NCBI GenBank assembly: GCA_958295805.1
Contig: OY282373.1
Coordinates: forward strand, 1,707,001 to 1,771,000
From: an uncultured Nitrospirales bacterium
Lineage (GTDB): Bacteria; Nitrospirota; Nitrospiria; Nitrospirales; UBA8639
DNA length: 64,000 nucleotides
Direction of reading: 5' to 3'
The notes beneath the pieces were generated by a model. The model searched no databases. It worked only from the letters and a program-made list of their open reading frames with translations, and was not told where the DNA came from. Made by a program: the position numbers and the translations under genes. Below are positions 1 through 8,403 of the stretch, one piece after another; position 1 is the stretch's first letter; each line of letters starts with the position of its first letter.

Positions 1-192
1 GCACAAAGACAATATTGCCCACTTGTTGCAGGGGACGGAGCCCAGGATAGGGACCAATTCCCTCTAATTTTATAATTTGACATAATAATCATTATCCGAC
101 ATTTCAAAATATTTTGAAAATCGCGTAACAACCAATTATGACTTTCTTGGAAACCACCGCTCATCTTCTTCGGGATAGCTGAGAGCCATTTT

Positions 193-459
193 TATCAAGG
201 CTCTCTTTCTGTCATTCCCGACATCTTTCATCGGGAATCCAGCATTTTTGCTTTTTCCTCCATCTGCAAAGATACAGCCCCTGGATTCCCGCTTCCGCGA
301 GAATGACAGATTGGGGTTATTTTGTATCAAGGCTCTCTTTCTGTCATTCCCGACATCGTTCATCGGGAATCCAGCATTTTGGCTTTTTCCTCCATCCGCA
401 AAGATACAGCCTCTAGATTCCCGCTTCCGCCGGAATTACAGATTGGGGTCATTTTCGTA
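193..459. repeat. Two tandem 132-bp palindromic repeat units
   Basis: The unit starting TATCAAGGCTCTC at 193 recurs at 325, giving a 132-bp period with few mismatches; a third copy seems to begin near 458 and stops. Each unit carries CTGTCATTCCCG...CGGGAATCCAG followed by CTGGATTCCCGC...GAATGACAG, which are reverse complements of each other, so one unit can fold into a long stem. Small ORFs across it are by-products of the repeat. The same TCATTCCCG/CGGGAATCCAG ends occur at the 3' end of nadC (37009-37085). The rest of 1-614 holds no gene that I can support; bases 1-190 are A+T-rich. Confidence 0.85.
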
Positions 460-614
460 TCAACGTCAGATCGTTCGCTTTCTAAAAGAAGCAACAGTAG
501 GACGGTCAATGGGATTCCTCAGTGCTTGCAGAAAGTTGACGAGTGACGAGTTGATGAAGCAATCTCCTTTTTATGCGAGATATCCTTGATCAGCCTTTTT
601 TTCGCCGAGAACGA

Positions 615-2009
615 ATGCCCTCCCAGCCAACTATGCCGTTCCTCCGGGTTTTTCCATCCTGTCCTCTGCTCATCGTCACCGCGGTCCTGGTTGTTTCAGC
701 TTGTGCCCCGGCTTTTGCCGCTCCCATAGAGTCCAAAGGTCTCCAACTCCTGGAAGAGATTCAAGAGGCTATCTCCCAGTTGGCCGAGCACGTGACGCCC
801 ACCGTGGTCGGCGTATCGTCCATCAGGAAATTATCCCCACCTGGAAGCCGGTCACGACAAGGTGGCCCTCGGCCCGGGTCCGGTTCGGGTGTGGTGATTC
901 ATGAAGACGGCTATATCGTGACCAATGACCACGTCATCGGGAACGCCGTGGAAGCGGAAATCCGTTTTTCGGATAACTCTACGCTGATTGCCCAAATCGT
1001 CGGCCGGGACCCCGACACCGACTTGGCGGTTTTGAAAGTCAACGCCGACCATAAACTGCCGAGTGCCGCGTTCAGCGATTCCAATTCGGTCAAAGTCGGA
1101 CAATGGGTGTTGGCCGTGGGGAATCCCTTTGGTTTGGACCGAACCGTGACGTTGGGAATCGTCAGCGGCATCGGTCGAGACAACATGAATCTGTCCCGAT
1201 ATGAAAACTTTATTCAAACCGATGCGTCGATCAATCCGGGCAATTCCGGAGGGCCGCTCTTTAATCTCCAAGGCGAGGTCATCGGGATTAACACGGCCAT
1301 TATCAACTTTGCCCAGAACATCGGATTTGCCATTCCGTCCAGAATGGCCAGTCGCATCGTTGAGCAACTCAAAACCGACGGTACAGTGGTACGGGGTTGG
1401 CTCGGGGTCGGCATTCAGCCGTTGACCCCTCAACTGGCGAAGAAATTCGGGGTCCCCGACGGCGGCGGGATTCTGGTGAATGAAGTATTTCAGAACGGTC
1501 CCGCGGACGTGGCCCGCATTCAATCCGGCGACGTCATTACGCAAATCGAAGATGAACGGCTGGAGTCCCCCAATCAGCTCTCTCGCGTCGTTGCCGGTTT
1601 TTCCCCTGGTGAAGAGGTGCTGGTCCATATTATCCGGGATGGGAAACCACTCCAACTCCCCGTCGCGTTGGGTGCAAAAAAAGAGAAGCCCCTTGTCGCC
1701 GCCCTGCCGCCCACCGCGGCCGAAATCGATCTGGGCATCGACGTCTCTCCTCTCACCGATGAATTGGCTCAGCAATTTTCACTCGAACGGGCCACGGGCA
1801 TCCTGGTCGTCCACGTGGCTCAAGGCAGTCTTGCGTTTTCAGAAGGGTTGAGAAAAGGAGACGTGATTCAGGAAGTCAACCGCGTGGAAGTCCCGACCAT
1901 GAAGGAATTTCGGCAAGCCTTGGAATCCGTGACGCCCGGAGAGACCGTTCTCCTCCGGATTCTCCGCGAATCAAAAGCCTTTTTCGTCGTGTTGAAACCG
2001 AATCAGTGA
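615..2009 (+). CDS. DegP/HtrA-family periplasmic serine protease, possible lipoprotein
   Basis: Envelope protease/chaperone of the DegP/DegQ family. The trypsin-like domain shows the full triad: His in TNDHVIG (about residue 106), Asp in DPDTDLAVL (about 136) and Ser in NPGNSGGPL (about 211). Two PDZ domains follow (about 255-345 and 375-464), the usual Do-type layout, and the length is normal. The start is uncertain. The frame is open from an ATG at 573, but 615 or 633 gives a better N terminus: a hydrophobic stretch followed by VSAC, which fits a lipobox, so the protein may be lipid-anchored rather than soluble in the periplasm. No co-directional neighbour follows; an antisense ORF overlaps the last 134 bases. 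Confidence 0.93.
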   Translation: MPSQPTMPFLRVFPSCPLLIVTAVLVVSACAPAFAAPIESKGLQLLEEIQEAISQLAEHVTPTVVGVSSIRKLSPPGSRSRQGGPRPGSGSGVVIHEDGYIVTNDHVIGNAVEAEIRFSDNSTLIAQIVGRDPDTDLAVLKVNADHKLPSAAFSDSNSVKVGQWVLAVGNPFGLDRTVTLGIVSGIGRDNMNLSRYENFIQTDASINPGNSGGPLFNLQGEVIGINTAIINFAQNIGFAIPSRMASRIVEQLKTDGTVVRGWLGVGIQPLTPQLAKKFGVPDGGGILVNEVFQNGPADVARIQSGDVITQIEDERLESPNQLSRVVAGFSPGEEVLVHIIRDGKPLQLPVALGAKKEKPLVAALPPTAAEIDLGIDVSPLTDELAQQFSLERATGILVVHVAQGSLAFSEGLRKGDVIQEVNRVEVPTMKEFRQALESVTPGETVLLRILRESKAFFVVLKPNQ

Positions 2010-2277
2010 AAAACACCGAAGTCAATCCCGTGCGAATCTGCGTCATCTGCGGATAATCTTCCACCTCTCGCATGGGACGAACGCAAGGGGCCGGCAAAAG
2101 CGAGCCATTCACGGTCAAGTGACGGATGACGTCTTCGACGACTTCGCATAACTCATTGTAGAGTCTGACTGGATCGTCTCCATGGATGCCCGTAATCAAA
2201 TCAGGACATTTTCCAATGCAGGTTTGATCTTCTTCACTCCACTCAATCCATTTATGATAGCGGTCACCGTGTTTCAT
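1876..2277 (-). CDS. HicB-like orphan antitoxin-type protein, probably with decayed 3' end
   Basis: The first 75 or so residues (MKHGDRYHKWIEWSEEDQ, then IGKCPDLITGIHGDD, then a helical stretch) have the HicB-type partial RNase-H-like pattern: a short beta hairpin, a CPDL..GIHGD turn and a helix. The remaining 58 residues are read through into the antisense strand of the protease gene (to 1876) and look non-native, so the original C terminus has probably been lost. No HicA partner is adjacent. Only a 28-codon ORF (2360-2274, minus strand) lies upstream, and it overlaps this start as ATGA. It could be an orphan antitoxin-like regulator or a relic. Family assignment is from pattern memory. Confidence 0.5.
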   Translation of the reverse strand: MKHGDRYHKWIEWSEEDQTCIGKCPDLITGIHGDDPVRLYNELCEVVEDVIRHLTVNGSLLPAPCVRPMREVEDYPQMTQIRTGLTSVFFTDSVSTRRKRLLIRGESGGERSLRASRIPRLAEIPSWSGLPRG

Positions 2278-2367
2278 CGTTTCACGTGTTCTACGGCTTG
2301 TTGCACCTGCCGTTTTTGATACGGTTTTGCATCATCACCAGACTGTCCACTCAGGGTCATGGTCTGC

Positions 2368-4458
2368 CTACGACGAAACCGCCTCCTTCGCGGCTTTCTG
2401 CTCCTCAATGACCTTATTGGCCACTTCGCGGGGCGTCTGTTCATAACCCGACAATTCCATGACGTATGAGCCTTTCCCAGCGGTAATGGAGGTTAAGACC
2501 GGCGCGTATTTCAGAATCTCCGCCAGCGGCACCAGGGCTTTGACGATCTGATTATGACCTTTCGCATCCATGCCTGAGATTCGACCCCGACGGCCGTTCA
2601 AATCTCCGATGACCGTCCCGACCAGATCATCCGGGGCGGTGACCTCAATCATCATGATTGGTTCCAGCAATGTGGGCTGAGCCGATTCCATGGCTTTTTT
2701 GAATCCCATTGACGCCGCGACTTTGAAGGCCAGTTCCGAAGAATCCACGGGATGATGAGACCCGTCGTACACCGTCACTTGCAGGTCCACGACCGGGAAG
2801 CCCGCCAACGCGCCCTCGCGCATGGCCTCCACCACCCCTTTTTCTACCGCGGGAATAAAATTCCGTGGAATCACCCCACCCACGATTTTGTTGAGAAACT
2901 CAAATCCCCCGTTACGCGGCAACGGGTCAAGCTGAAGCCAACAATCGCCGTATTGCCCATGGCCGCCCGTCTGTTTTTTGTATTTGCCCTGGGCTTGGGC
3001 CATTTTCTGAATCGTCTCCCGATACGCGACTTTCGGCGTGTGCAGGTTGACGTCCACTCCGTATTTGCGCCGCAGTTTTTCCAGGGTCAACTCGATGTGC
3101 GTCTGGCCGACGCCGCTCAACAACATTTCCTTGGTCTCATCATTTCGGATAAATTCCAACGATGCGTCCTCTTCAACCAACTTGTGGAGACCGAGACTCA
3201 CTTTATCAACGTCGGCTTTGGCTTTCGGCTCAAGCGCAAACGACATGACGGGCCGGCTGAGTTTCACCGGCGGAAAGACAATCGGATGTTTGTCGGCACA
3301 AATCGTATCGCCCGTTTGCGTGTCCTTTAATTTTCCAATTGCCACGACCTCACCCGCGGCGACGCGTTCCGTCTGTGTACTTTTCTTGCCCAGCAGACGA
3401 TACAGGTGTCCCCCTTTCTCTTTGGCGTTTCGCACGGGATTGAAAAAGTTTGAATCGGCTTCCAGGGCACCCGAACAGACCTTGACGTAGGTAAGCCGCC
3501 CCATGAAGGGATCGATGGTCGTCTTGAACACAAAGCCGGAAAACGGTTCCTCCGCACTCATCGCGCGCACGACCTCTTCTCCGGTTTGCGGATGAGCGCC
3601 GGTCAACGGCGAGGCTGTCGCTCGCTCGACGGGAGACGGTAACAGTTGAACGATGGCCTCCTGCAACGTCGTGATTCCAACGTTCCGAGTCGCCGAGCCG
3701 CACAACACCGGGATAAACTGACGGTTCTTCGTGCCCAAAACCAACCCCTGCACGACCTCCGCCTGCGTGAGGTCGCCTTCGCTTAAATATTTTTCCACCA
3801 GGTCGTCGTTGGTTTCTGCGGCATTTTCAACCAATTGTTTCCGAAATTCGGACGCGGCGTCGTTCACGTCTCCGGGGATTTCGTCTTCCTGGATTTTATG
3901 ACTGTCGGGCACGGGGAACACGGCCTTTTGCGTCACCACGTCCACCACTCCCCGCAGGTTCGTCTCCTGGCCTATGGGATACGCAATCGGCACGCACTTA
4001 GTCTCAAGCGTTTTCCGAACGTCTTCCAGAATCGCTTCAAAATTTGATCGTTCCTTGTCCAGTTCGTTGATAAACACCAAGCAGGGAAGCCCGCGTTCTT
4101 GAATGAAATCCCACACCCGATCCAATTCCGAACGTATCCCCGACGACCCGATCACCAACACCACGGCGTCCGCCACGTGAACGGTGTTTTTGGTATCGGC
4201 AAAAAAGTCCAACGACCCGGGCGTGTCAAAGAAATTCAGGCTGGTGCCTTTATACTCATAGTGCAGAAGCGCCGTACTCATGGAATGCTGATGTTGAACT
4301 TCTTCCTGCTCAAAATCGGCCGTGGTATTGCCACCGGAGGTCGTCCCCATTGATGGGATCACACCGGCTGAGAACAACAGGGCTTCAACGAGAGAGGTCT
4401 TGCCGGCACCGACATAGGACGCAAAAACCACGTTTCGGATGAAATTGGATTGTGTCAT
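2368..4458 (-). CDS. Elongation factor G-like translational GTPase (EF-G2 type)
   Basis: About 696 aa with the complete EF-G plan: GTPase domain, beta barrel (domain II), two alpha/beta domains and the domain IV/V region (QTGGHGQYGDCWLQL; GRRGRISGMD). The P-loop reads SYVGAGKTS rather than the canonical AHIDAGKTT of EF-G. G3 is DTPGSLDFF instead of DTPGHVDF, and G4 is NELD. This divergent set is typical of EF-G paralogues (FusA2/EF-G2-like) rather than the main translocase, so I do not call it fusA. The start at 4458 is chosen because AAGGAGGGCGT lies just upstream; the frame is open seven codons further. It appears monocistronic. Its specific role in translation is unknown. Confidence 0.88.
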   Translation of the reverse strand: MTQSNFIRNVVFASYVGAGKTSLVEALLFSAGVIPSMGTTSGGNTTADFEQEEVQHQHSMSTALLHYEYKGTSLNFFDTPGSLDFFADTKNTVHVADAVVLVIGSSGIRSELDRVWDFIQERGLPCLVFINELDKERSNFEAILEDVRKTLETKCVPIAYPIGQETNLRGVVDVVTQKAVFPVPDSHKIQEDEIPGDVNDAASEFRKQLVENAAETNDDLVEKYLSEGDLTQAEVVQGLVLGTKNRQFIPVLCGSATRNVGITTLQEAIVQLLPSPVERATASPLTGAHPQTGEEVVRAMSAEEPFSGFVFKTTIDPFMGRLTYVKVCSGALEADSNFFNPVRNAKEKGGHLYRLLGKKSTQTERVAAGEVVAIGKLKDTQTGDTICADKHPIVFPPVKLSRPVMSFALEPKAKADVDKVSLGLHKLVEEDASLEFIRNDETKEMLLSGVGQTHIELTLEKLRRKYGVDVNLHTPKVAYRETIQKMAQAQGKYKKQTGGHGQYGDCWLQLDPLPRNGGFEFLNKIVGGVIPRNFIPAVEKGVVEAMREGALAGFPVVDLQVTVYDGSHHPVDSSELAFKVAASMGFKKAMESAQPTLLEPIMMIEVTAPDDLVGTVIGDLNGRRGRISGMDAKGHNQIVKALVPLAEILKYAPVLTSITAGKGSYVMELSGYEQTPREVANKVIEEQKAAKEAVSS

Positions 4459-4620
4459 ACGCCCTCCTTCTGAGGCCAATCATTCTAGGCGTGACGAATT
4501 GGAGTGTCAATTTCATGGGAAGCCGTTGAGGGTCAAAGTCCCCCTAGCTTATACTGGACTCCCATAGGAACGAAATCAGCAGGGACGTCAACGAATCCGG
4601 CCCGCCGATTAAGCACGGGA

Positions 4621-4983
4621 ATGAAAAATCTGAATGCTCGCTTCATGGCGGCCCTATGTTTTGGGCTCTTTGCCGTTGCCATGGCCTTGGATGCGTTACA
4701 CCCTGAGAAAGAATTTTCCTCAGACCTTGGAAAATATTTCTGGAACGGCTTTCAATTCGGTTTGCCAATCGTGGTTGGGGGCTTGTGTGTCACCGGCAAA
4801 CGTTGGGCCTGCATGGTGGGAGTCATGTATGGAACGGTCGGTCTGGCCTTAGATATTGCCACGTTTGTGCAGAGCACGACTGCTGAAATGGATTCACTGC
4901 ATGACGTCGGCCTGCTCCTCATGGCGGCACTCTTCAACCTTCTGCTCATTGCCATCGGCGGACGCCGGGTTTTAACCTTATGA
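4621..4983 (+). CDS. Small four-helix membrane protein of unknown function
   Basis: About 120 aa from the ATG at 4621. The frame extends upstream to 4504 but those 39 residues are not hydrophobic and look non-coding. Four hydrophobic segments are visible: near residues 8-24, 40-58, 63-80 and 95-115. The last is followed by a basic GGRRVLTL tail. I do not recognise a family. It stands alone between the EF-G-like gene and the methyltransferase, both on the other strand. Confidence 0.6.
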   Translation: MKNLNARFMAALCFGLFAVAMALDALHPEKEFSSDLGKYFWNGFQFGLPIVVGGLCVTGKRWACMVGVMYGTVGLALDIATFVQSTTAEMDSLHDVGLLLMAALFNLLLIAIGGRRVLTL

Positions 4984-4996
4984 GGGGCCGTCGCGT

Positions 4997-6007
4997 CTAT
5001 ACCCGTCCTTCAATGATGACCCCGTCCCAATCGCCGGTTCCTTTTTTTAGCTGAAGACACCGGGATTTCTTAAGTCCGCAGGTTTTGAGCCATTGTTGTA
5101 CGTCGCGGGCACGGTAGGTGTTCCCCGTCGGCGTGTAAAGGAGCATCGTGACGGCAAAGAGATTGGTTTCCGTGACGTCGAACCCCGGCTTGTTCATAAG
5201 GAAGGTGTCTTGAATAAGCAGGCGTCCGCCGGAGTTGAGGGCACGCTTAAGTTTCCGAAACAGCGTTTGATTTTCAGCCGGAGAAAAAATGTGAAGCACG
5301 TTCGACATCCAGATCACGTCAAACCGTCCGGGCACCGGACTTTCAAACAAGTCGCCCGGGTAATACGACAGTCGTTCGGCGTGTCGCAAAGGTTCGGCGA
5401 TTTCCCGTGCGACTTCAAGGGCAGCCGCTCTATCCCAGATTCCCGCCCGCAACCCGGAATTTTTCCTCAAAAACTCCAACGCATAGGTGCCGGGACCTCC
5501 TCCCACGTCTAACAGCGTTTTTGTGTTTCTCAAATCGAGTTGTGCCGCCACTTGCTTTGCCGCCTTCAAGGAACGCTGGTGCATGGCCCAGGTAAACGAG
5601 CGGCGATATTCCGGATCATCCGGCCCGTTGTTCTCAATCCGTTTGCCCGTCCGAACGGCATCGGTGAGGTGTGACCAGTTTTCCCATTGGGAATGGAGCA
5701 GATTCAACCAGGCACCTTGATAGTCGGGACTCTTCCGATTCAGAAACGTGCGACAGAGCTTCTCTCCGGCATAGGACGTTCCACGTTTTTTGAGCAAACC
5801 GGCGGTTTCCAGGTTGCGCAGGAGAATTTCGACCCCCCGTTCATTGGCGTGTAAGGCCTTGGCCAAGGCTTTGGGAGTCCAGAATCGATTCCCCATCAGG
5901 GTGAAAACGTCCAGATCCAAGGCCGTGACGAGAAGACGCGGCAAGCGAAAGTCATACACGACGTCACGGAAATCGTCCATCGTCCGAATGCGAGAGCGAG
6001 TGTTCAT
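4997..6007 (-). CDS. SAM-dependent methyltransferase with N-terminal winged helix (O-methyltransferase type)
   Basis: 336 aa. The N-terminal 100 residues form a dimerisation/winged-helix region (LDVFTLMGNRFWTPKALAKAL, then GVEILLRNLETAGLL), as in the plant-type/hydroxyneurosporene O-methyltransferase family. The Rossmann methyltransferase domain follows with SAM motif I LLDVGGGPGTY near residue 165, motif post-I near IWDRAAALEVA and the acidic motif RFDVIWMSNVLH near 253. The substrate cannot be read from sequence. AAGGAACGGAACG precedes the ATG at a good distance. It sits 36 bases downstream of the 144-aa gene on the same strand, so it may be the last gene of that short operon. Confidence 0.85.
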   Translation of the reverse strand: MNTRSRIRTMDDFRDVVYDFRLPRLLVTALDLDVFTLMGNRFWTPKALAKALHANERGVEILLRNLETAGLLKKRGTSYAGEKLCRTFLNRKSPDYQGAWLNLLHSQWENWSHLTDAVRTGKRIENNGPDDPEYRRSFTWAMHQRSLKAAKQVAAQLDLRNTKTLLDVGGGPGTYALEFLRKNSGLRAGIWDRAAALEVAREIAEPLRHAERLSYYPGDLFESPVPGRFDVIWMSNVLHIFSPAENQTLFRKLKRALNSGGRLLIQDTFLMNKPGFDVTETNLFAVTMLLYTPTGNTYRARDVQQWLKTCGLKKSRCLQLKKGTGDWDGVIIEGRV

Positions 6008-6043
6008 CGTTCCGTTCCTTTTGTGACGAACCAGGAAAACGAT

Positions 6044-6478
6044 TCAGACGGCAGAAAAATGCCGTTGATATCGCGTGATCAATTGCTCAAGTTCCAGCAG
6101 ATTGTCTAAATCAATCGCACGTTCAAAAAACGCCGCGACGTACTCTTCATTCATTTCGACCCGTTCGGTGAACCCGTCTTTTTTCAGACCGTTGCGATAC
6201 TTTGAGACGACTTGTTGAATGTAAAATTTGGCCTGCTTGGCCAACTCATCGCTGCCAAGGTCCTCGGCCGTGCCGTCGGAGAGCAGGCTCTGCACGTCTT
6301 CCAGCGCGTATCCTGCCTGACATATCAGGAATCCGGCCGGCGTGACTTCAAGTTGCCAGTCTTCATTCTCCAGTTCAAGCGTCAATGCCCCGCCGGGTTC
6401 ATACTGCACAAAACCGGCGTTGATGTGTTTCAAGTGCTCCTGCACGCGCTGCCACTTTTGATCGAGTGCTTCACGCAT
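6044..6478 (-). CDS. Conserved-looking hypothetical protein, translationally coupled to TPR gene
   Basis: 144 aa, acidic and soluble, with an N-terminal amphipathic helix, a beta-rich centre (ALTLELENEDWQLEVTPAGFLI) and a helical C-terminal half. No family is recognised. Its ATG overlaps the stop of the TPR gene by one base (TAATG), so the two are probably co-translated and may act together. Confidence 0.65.
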   Translation of the reverse strand: MREALDQKWQRVQEHLKHINAGFVQYEPGGALTLELENEDWQLEVTPAGFLICQAGYALEDVQSLLSDGTAEDLGSDELAKQAKFYIQQVVSKYRNGLKKDGFTERVEMNEEYVAAFFERAIDLDNLLELEQLITRYQRHFSAV

Positions 6479-7290
6479 TACGAAATCGCTTCCATTGATT
6501 GAGCACGTTTCTTTACCAGGCGTTGCCGGAGTACGGTCAGACGTCGCGTGTTTTCGTCCAGTTTGGGCAACCCGTATTTGCGATCGACGCGCACCACGCG
6601 ATGGAGAAATCTCACGGCTTCTTCATCTCGATCTTGCGCTTCATGACACTCGGCCAGGGCGTAGCAGGCTCCGCCCACGCGCAGCTCATCCCGAAGGCGT
6701 TCGGCTATGGCCAGACTCGTTTGGGCGCAGGCCACGGCGTCTTCGTACCGTTCCCACGCCGCGTACATTCTGGCCATCATTTTATAAACGTCCGCCTGCC
6801 CGCCCTGATTGCCGACTCGCTTCATCAACGTGATGGACTGCGAATAATAGTCCACGGCTTGTTCAAACCGGCGCGTCTCCTTGGCCACCAATCCTAAATC
6901 AGACAGCAGCACGGCCTTGGCTGCATCATCTTCCAACCGTTCCATCATGTCCAAGGCTTCCAAATAATAGGCACGACCTCGTTCCCATTCGCCGGCGTCC
7001 ACGTGGACGTTACCGAGGTTGGTCAACGTCGCACTGATCCCCCGATCGTCTCCCAAAATTTTCTGAAGTTCCAACACCTCCTGATAATAGCGTTGGGCCT
7101 GTGGACGTTTCCCGCTGACCGCGCAGATGTTTCCAAGGTTCCCAAGCGTGGCCACCAACGCCCGAGGATCGCTGCTTTTCCGATCAACGTCCAACGCTTG
7201 GGCATAGCACTCATAGGCTTCGGTGTAGAACCCCCGGGAAAAATGTGCATTGCCTTGTTGGTTGAGCCGAGCCGAATGAGATGGTTGCAT
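6478..7290 (-). CDS. Tetratricopeptide-repeat protein
   Basis: About 270 aa made almost wholly of TPR units; at least six can be read, for example GNAHFSRGFYTEAYECYAQAL, GNICAVSGKRPQAQRYYQEVL and GNVHVDAGEWERGRAYYLEAL. It is therefore a soluble protein-protein interaction scaffold. The ATG at 7290 is preferred over an in-frame GTG at 7302; neither has a strong ribosome-binding site. It overlaps the next gene by one base, which suggests a functional pair. No signal peptide. Confidence 0.8.
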   Translation of the reverse strand: MQPSHSARLNQQGNAHFSRGFYTEAYECYAQALDVDRKSSDPRALVATLGNLGNICAVSGKRPQAQRYYQEVLELQKILGDDRGISATLTNLGNVHVDAGEWERGRAYYLEALDMMERLEDDAAKAVLLSDLGLVAKETRRFEQAVDYYSQSITLMKRVGNQGGQADVYKMMARMYAAWERYEDAVACAQTSLAIAERLRDELRVGGACYALAECHEAQDRDEEAVRFLHRVVRVDRKYGLPKLDENTRRLTVLRQRLVKKRAQSMEAIS

Positions 7291-7344
7291 GAGAATGGTC
7301 ACGTCTGAATCGTGACGCTAGACGAGAAAGGGAAGAGTCATGGC

Positions 7345-7938
7345 TTAATTCAACGCCCGTTCAACGACCGCTTTGGCGCCGGTCAAAATGGAAGCCCCGT
7401 CACCGACCAGGAGCGAATCAAAACGATACTTCAGCAATCGGCGTAACCCTTCCCTGGCCGCGGCGGGATCAGCGTATTTTTCAGCGGGCAGCATGGTCAC
7501 CGACCCTTCAGGTTTGCCGAGTAAGGCGTCCCCGACGAGAAGGATGCCCCGTCCCTGATCGATAAACAAGGCCGACTCCCCCGGCGACTTCTGCCCCGAC
7601 AGTTGCACGACCCAGATGCCGCCCGGGAGCAGTTCACCGTCGACAAAGGTTTTATCAGGAGTCACCGGCATTTCCGGCGCGTCTTTTTCCGGGACGTACA
7701 CCCGCGTCTTCAACGTCTCTTTGTACGTCGTGGTTTCACGCACGTGATCCCGATTGGTGAGAAGGATGTAATCGACTTGGCCGGCCGTGCGGAGCTGCGC
7801 CAAATCGGAATCCGGGAGAAGCGGTGGATCGACGAGAATTCGATGTTCGCCAACGTCCAACAAGTGGCCGTTGAAATTGATCTGCTTTTCTTCCGAAAAC
7901 CACGACCACGTGGCAATGCCCGGCAAAATGGGTTTCAT
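7345..7938 (-). CDS. Metallo-beta-lactamase-fold protein with altered metal motif
   Basis: 197 aa with the MBL alternation of strands and loops: INFNGHLLDVGEHRILVDPP, YILLTNRDHVRE, then LSGQKSPGESALFI and ILLVGDALLGKP. The first metal motif is NRDH instead of HxHxDH, and the second His is replaced by GQKSPGES, so classical di-zinc binding looks incomplete; DH and the later GDAL Asp remain. It may bind one metal or be a non-classical member. The start overlaps the stop of the upstream 82-aa gene as ATGA, indicating translational coupling. Confidence 0.72.
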   Translation of the reverse strand: MKPILPGIATWSWFSEEKQINFNGHLLDVGEHRILVDPPLLPDSDLAQLRTAGQVDYILLTNRDHVRETTTYKETLKTRVYVPEKDAPEMPVTPDKTFVDGELLPGGIWVVQLSGQKSPGESALFIDQGRGILLVGDALLGKPEGSVTMLPAEKYADPAAAREGLRRLLKYRFDSLLVGDGASILTGAKAVVERALN

Positions 7939-8183
7939 AATTCGGCGATGGCCTCCCGAACCAGAGTGGTTGTTTTGGCAAGAATATCGTCTTCCGACGG
8001 AAGATCAAGGATATCGTCTTCGTGGACCGTCAGAAATTTCCGATTCGGCCCTTTGGTCAAAGAAATCAAAAATTGACTGTTGGAGGGCGTCGTCGGAATG
8101 ACCACTTCGACCGCCCCGTCAATGCCGTTCACCAACTCAAGAAACTTGGCTTTCCCCTCTTCAAAATCTTCCATTCGGTTCAT
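7935..8183 (-). CDS. Small hypothetical protein coupled to MBL-fold gene
   Basis: 82 aa, acidic, with a predicted beta region (AVEVVIPTTPSNSQFLISLTKG) and a C-terminal helix. AAAGGAGTGG stands directly upstream of the ATG, and the stop overlaps the start of the MBL-fold gene by four bases. No family is recognised. Confidence 0.65.
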   Translation of the reverse strand: MNRMEDFEEGKAKFLELVNGIDGAVEVVIPTTPSNSQFLISLTKGPNRKFLTVHEDDILDLPSEDDILAKTTTLVREAIAEL

Positions 8184-8193
8184 CCACTCCTTT

Positions 8194-8400
8194 TACCTAC
8201 ATGAAAACGCAATAATGATCGCCACGGCCTACCATGCCGGCTCAAATAATAATGTAGCGCGGCATCTCATGCCGCATGAAAACGCTAACAAAAAATTCAT
8301 ATTTACCTGCATGAAAACGTAATGATGGTCGCCACGGCCTACCATGCCGGCTCAAATAATAATGTAGCGCGGCATCTCATGCCGCATGGAAACTCTAAAA
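8194..8400. repeat. 110-bp tandem duplication carrying a GTAGC-hairpin
   Basis: The segment beginning GCCACGGCCTACCATGCC at 8221 recurs at 8331 (period 110), with similar flanks from about 8191. Each copy contains GTAGC followed by a perfect hairpin GCGGC-ATCTCAT-GCCGC (8259-8275 and 8369-8385). This is the left end of the mini-element family also seen at 28511, 29035 and 38855. It fills the gap between the 82-aa gene and the TlpA-like gene and may also act as a transcription stop. Confidence 0.8.
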
Positions 8401-8403
8401 AAT

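Noticed and set aside
78-96. Fur-box-like ATAATCATTATC
   Set aside because: Only one half matches well (14 of 19 positions overall), and it lies more than 500 bases from the next gene in A+T-rich DNA.
852-1775. 307-codon open frame antisense to the protease
   Set aside because: It is a shadow of the DegP reading frame; no motif, and the protease is certain.
8194-8400. Possible CRISPR array
   Set aside because: Only two units, 110-bp period with the whole unit repeated and no unique spacers, and no cas genes.
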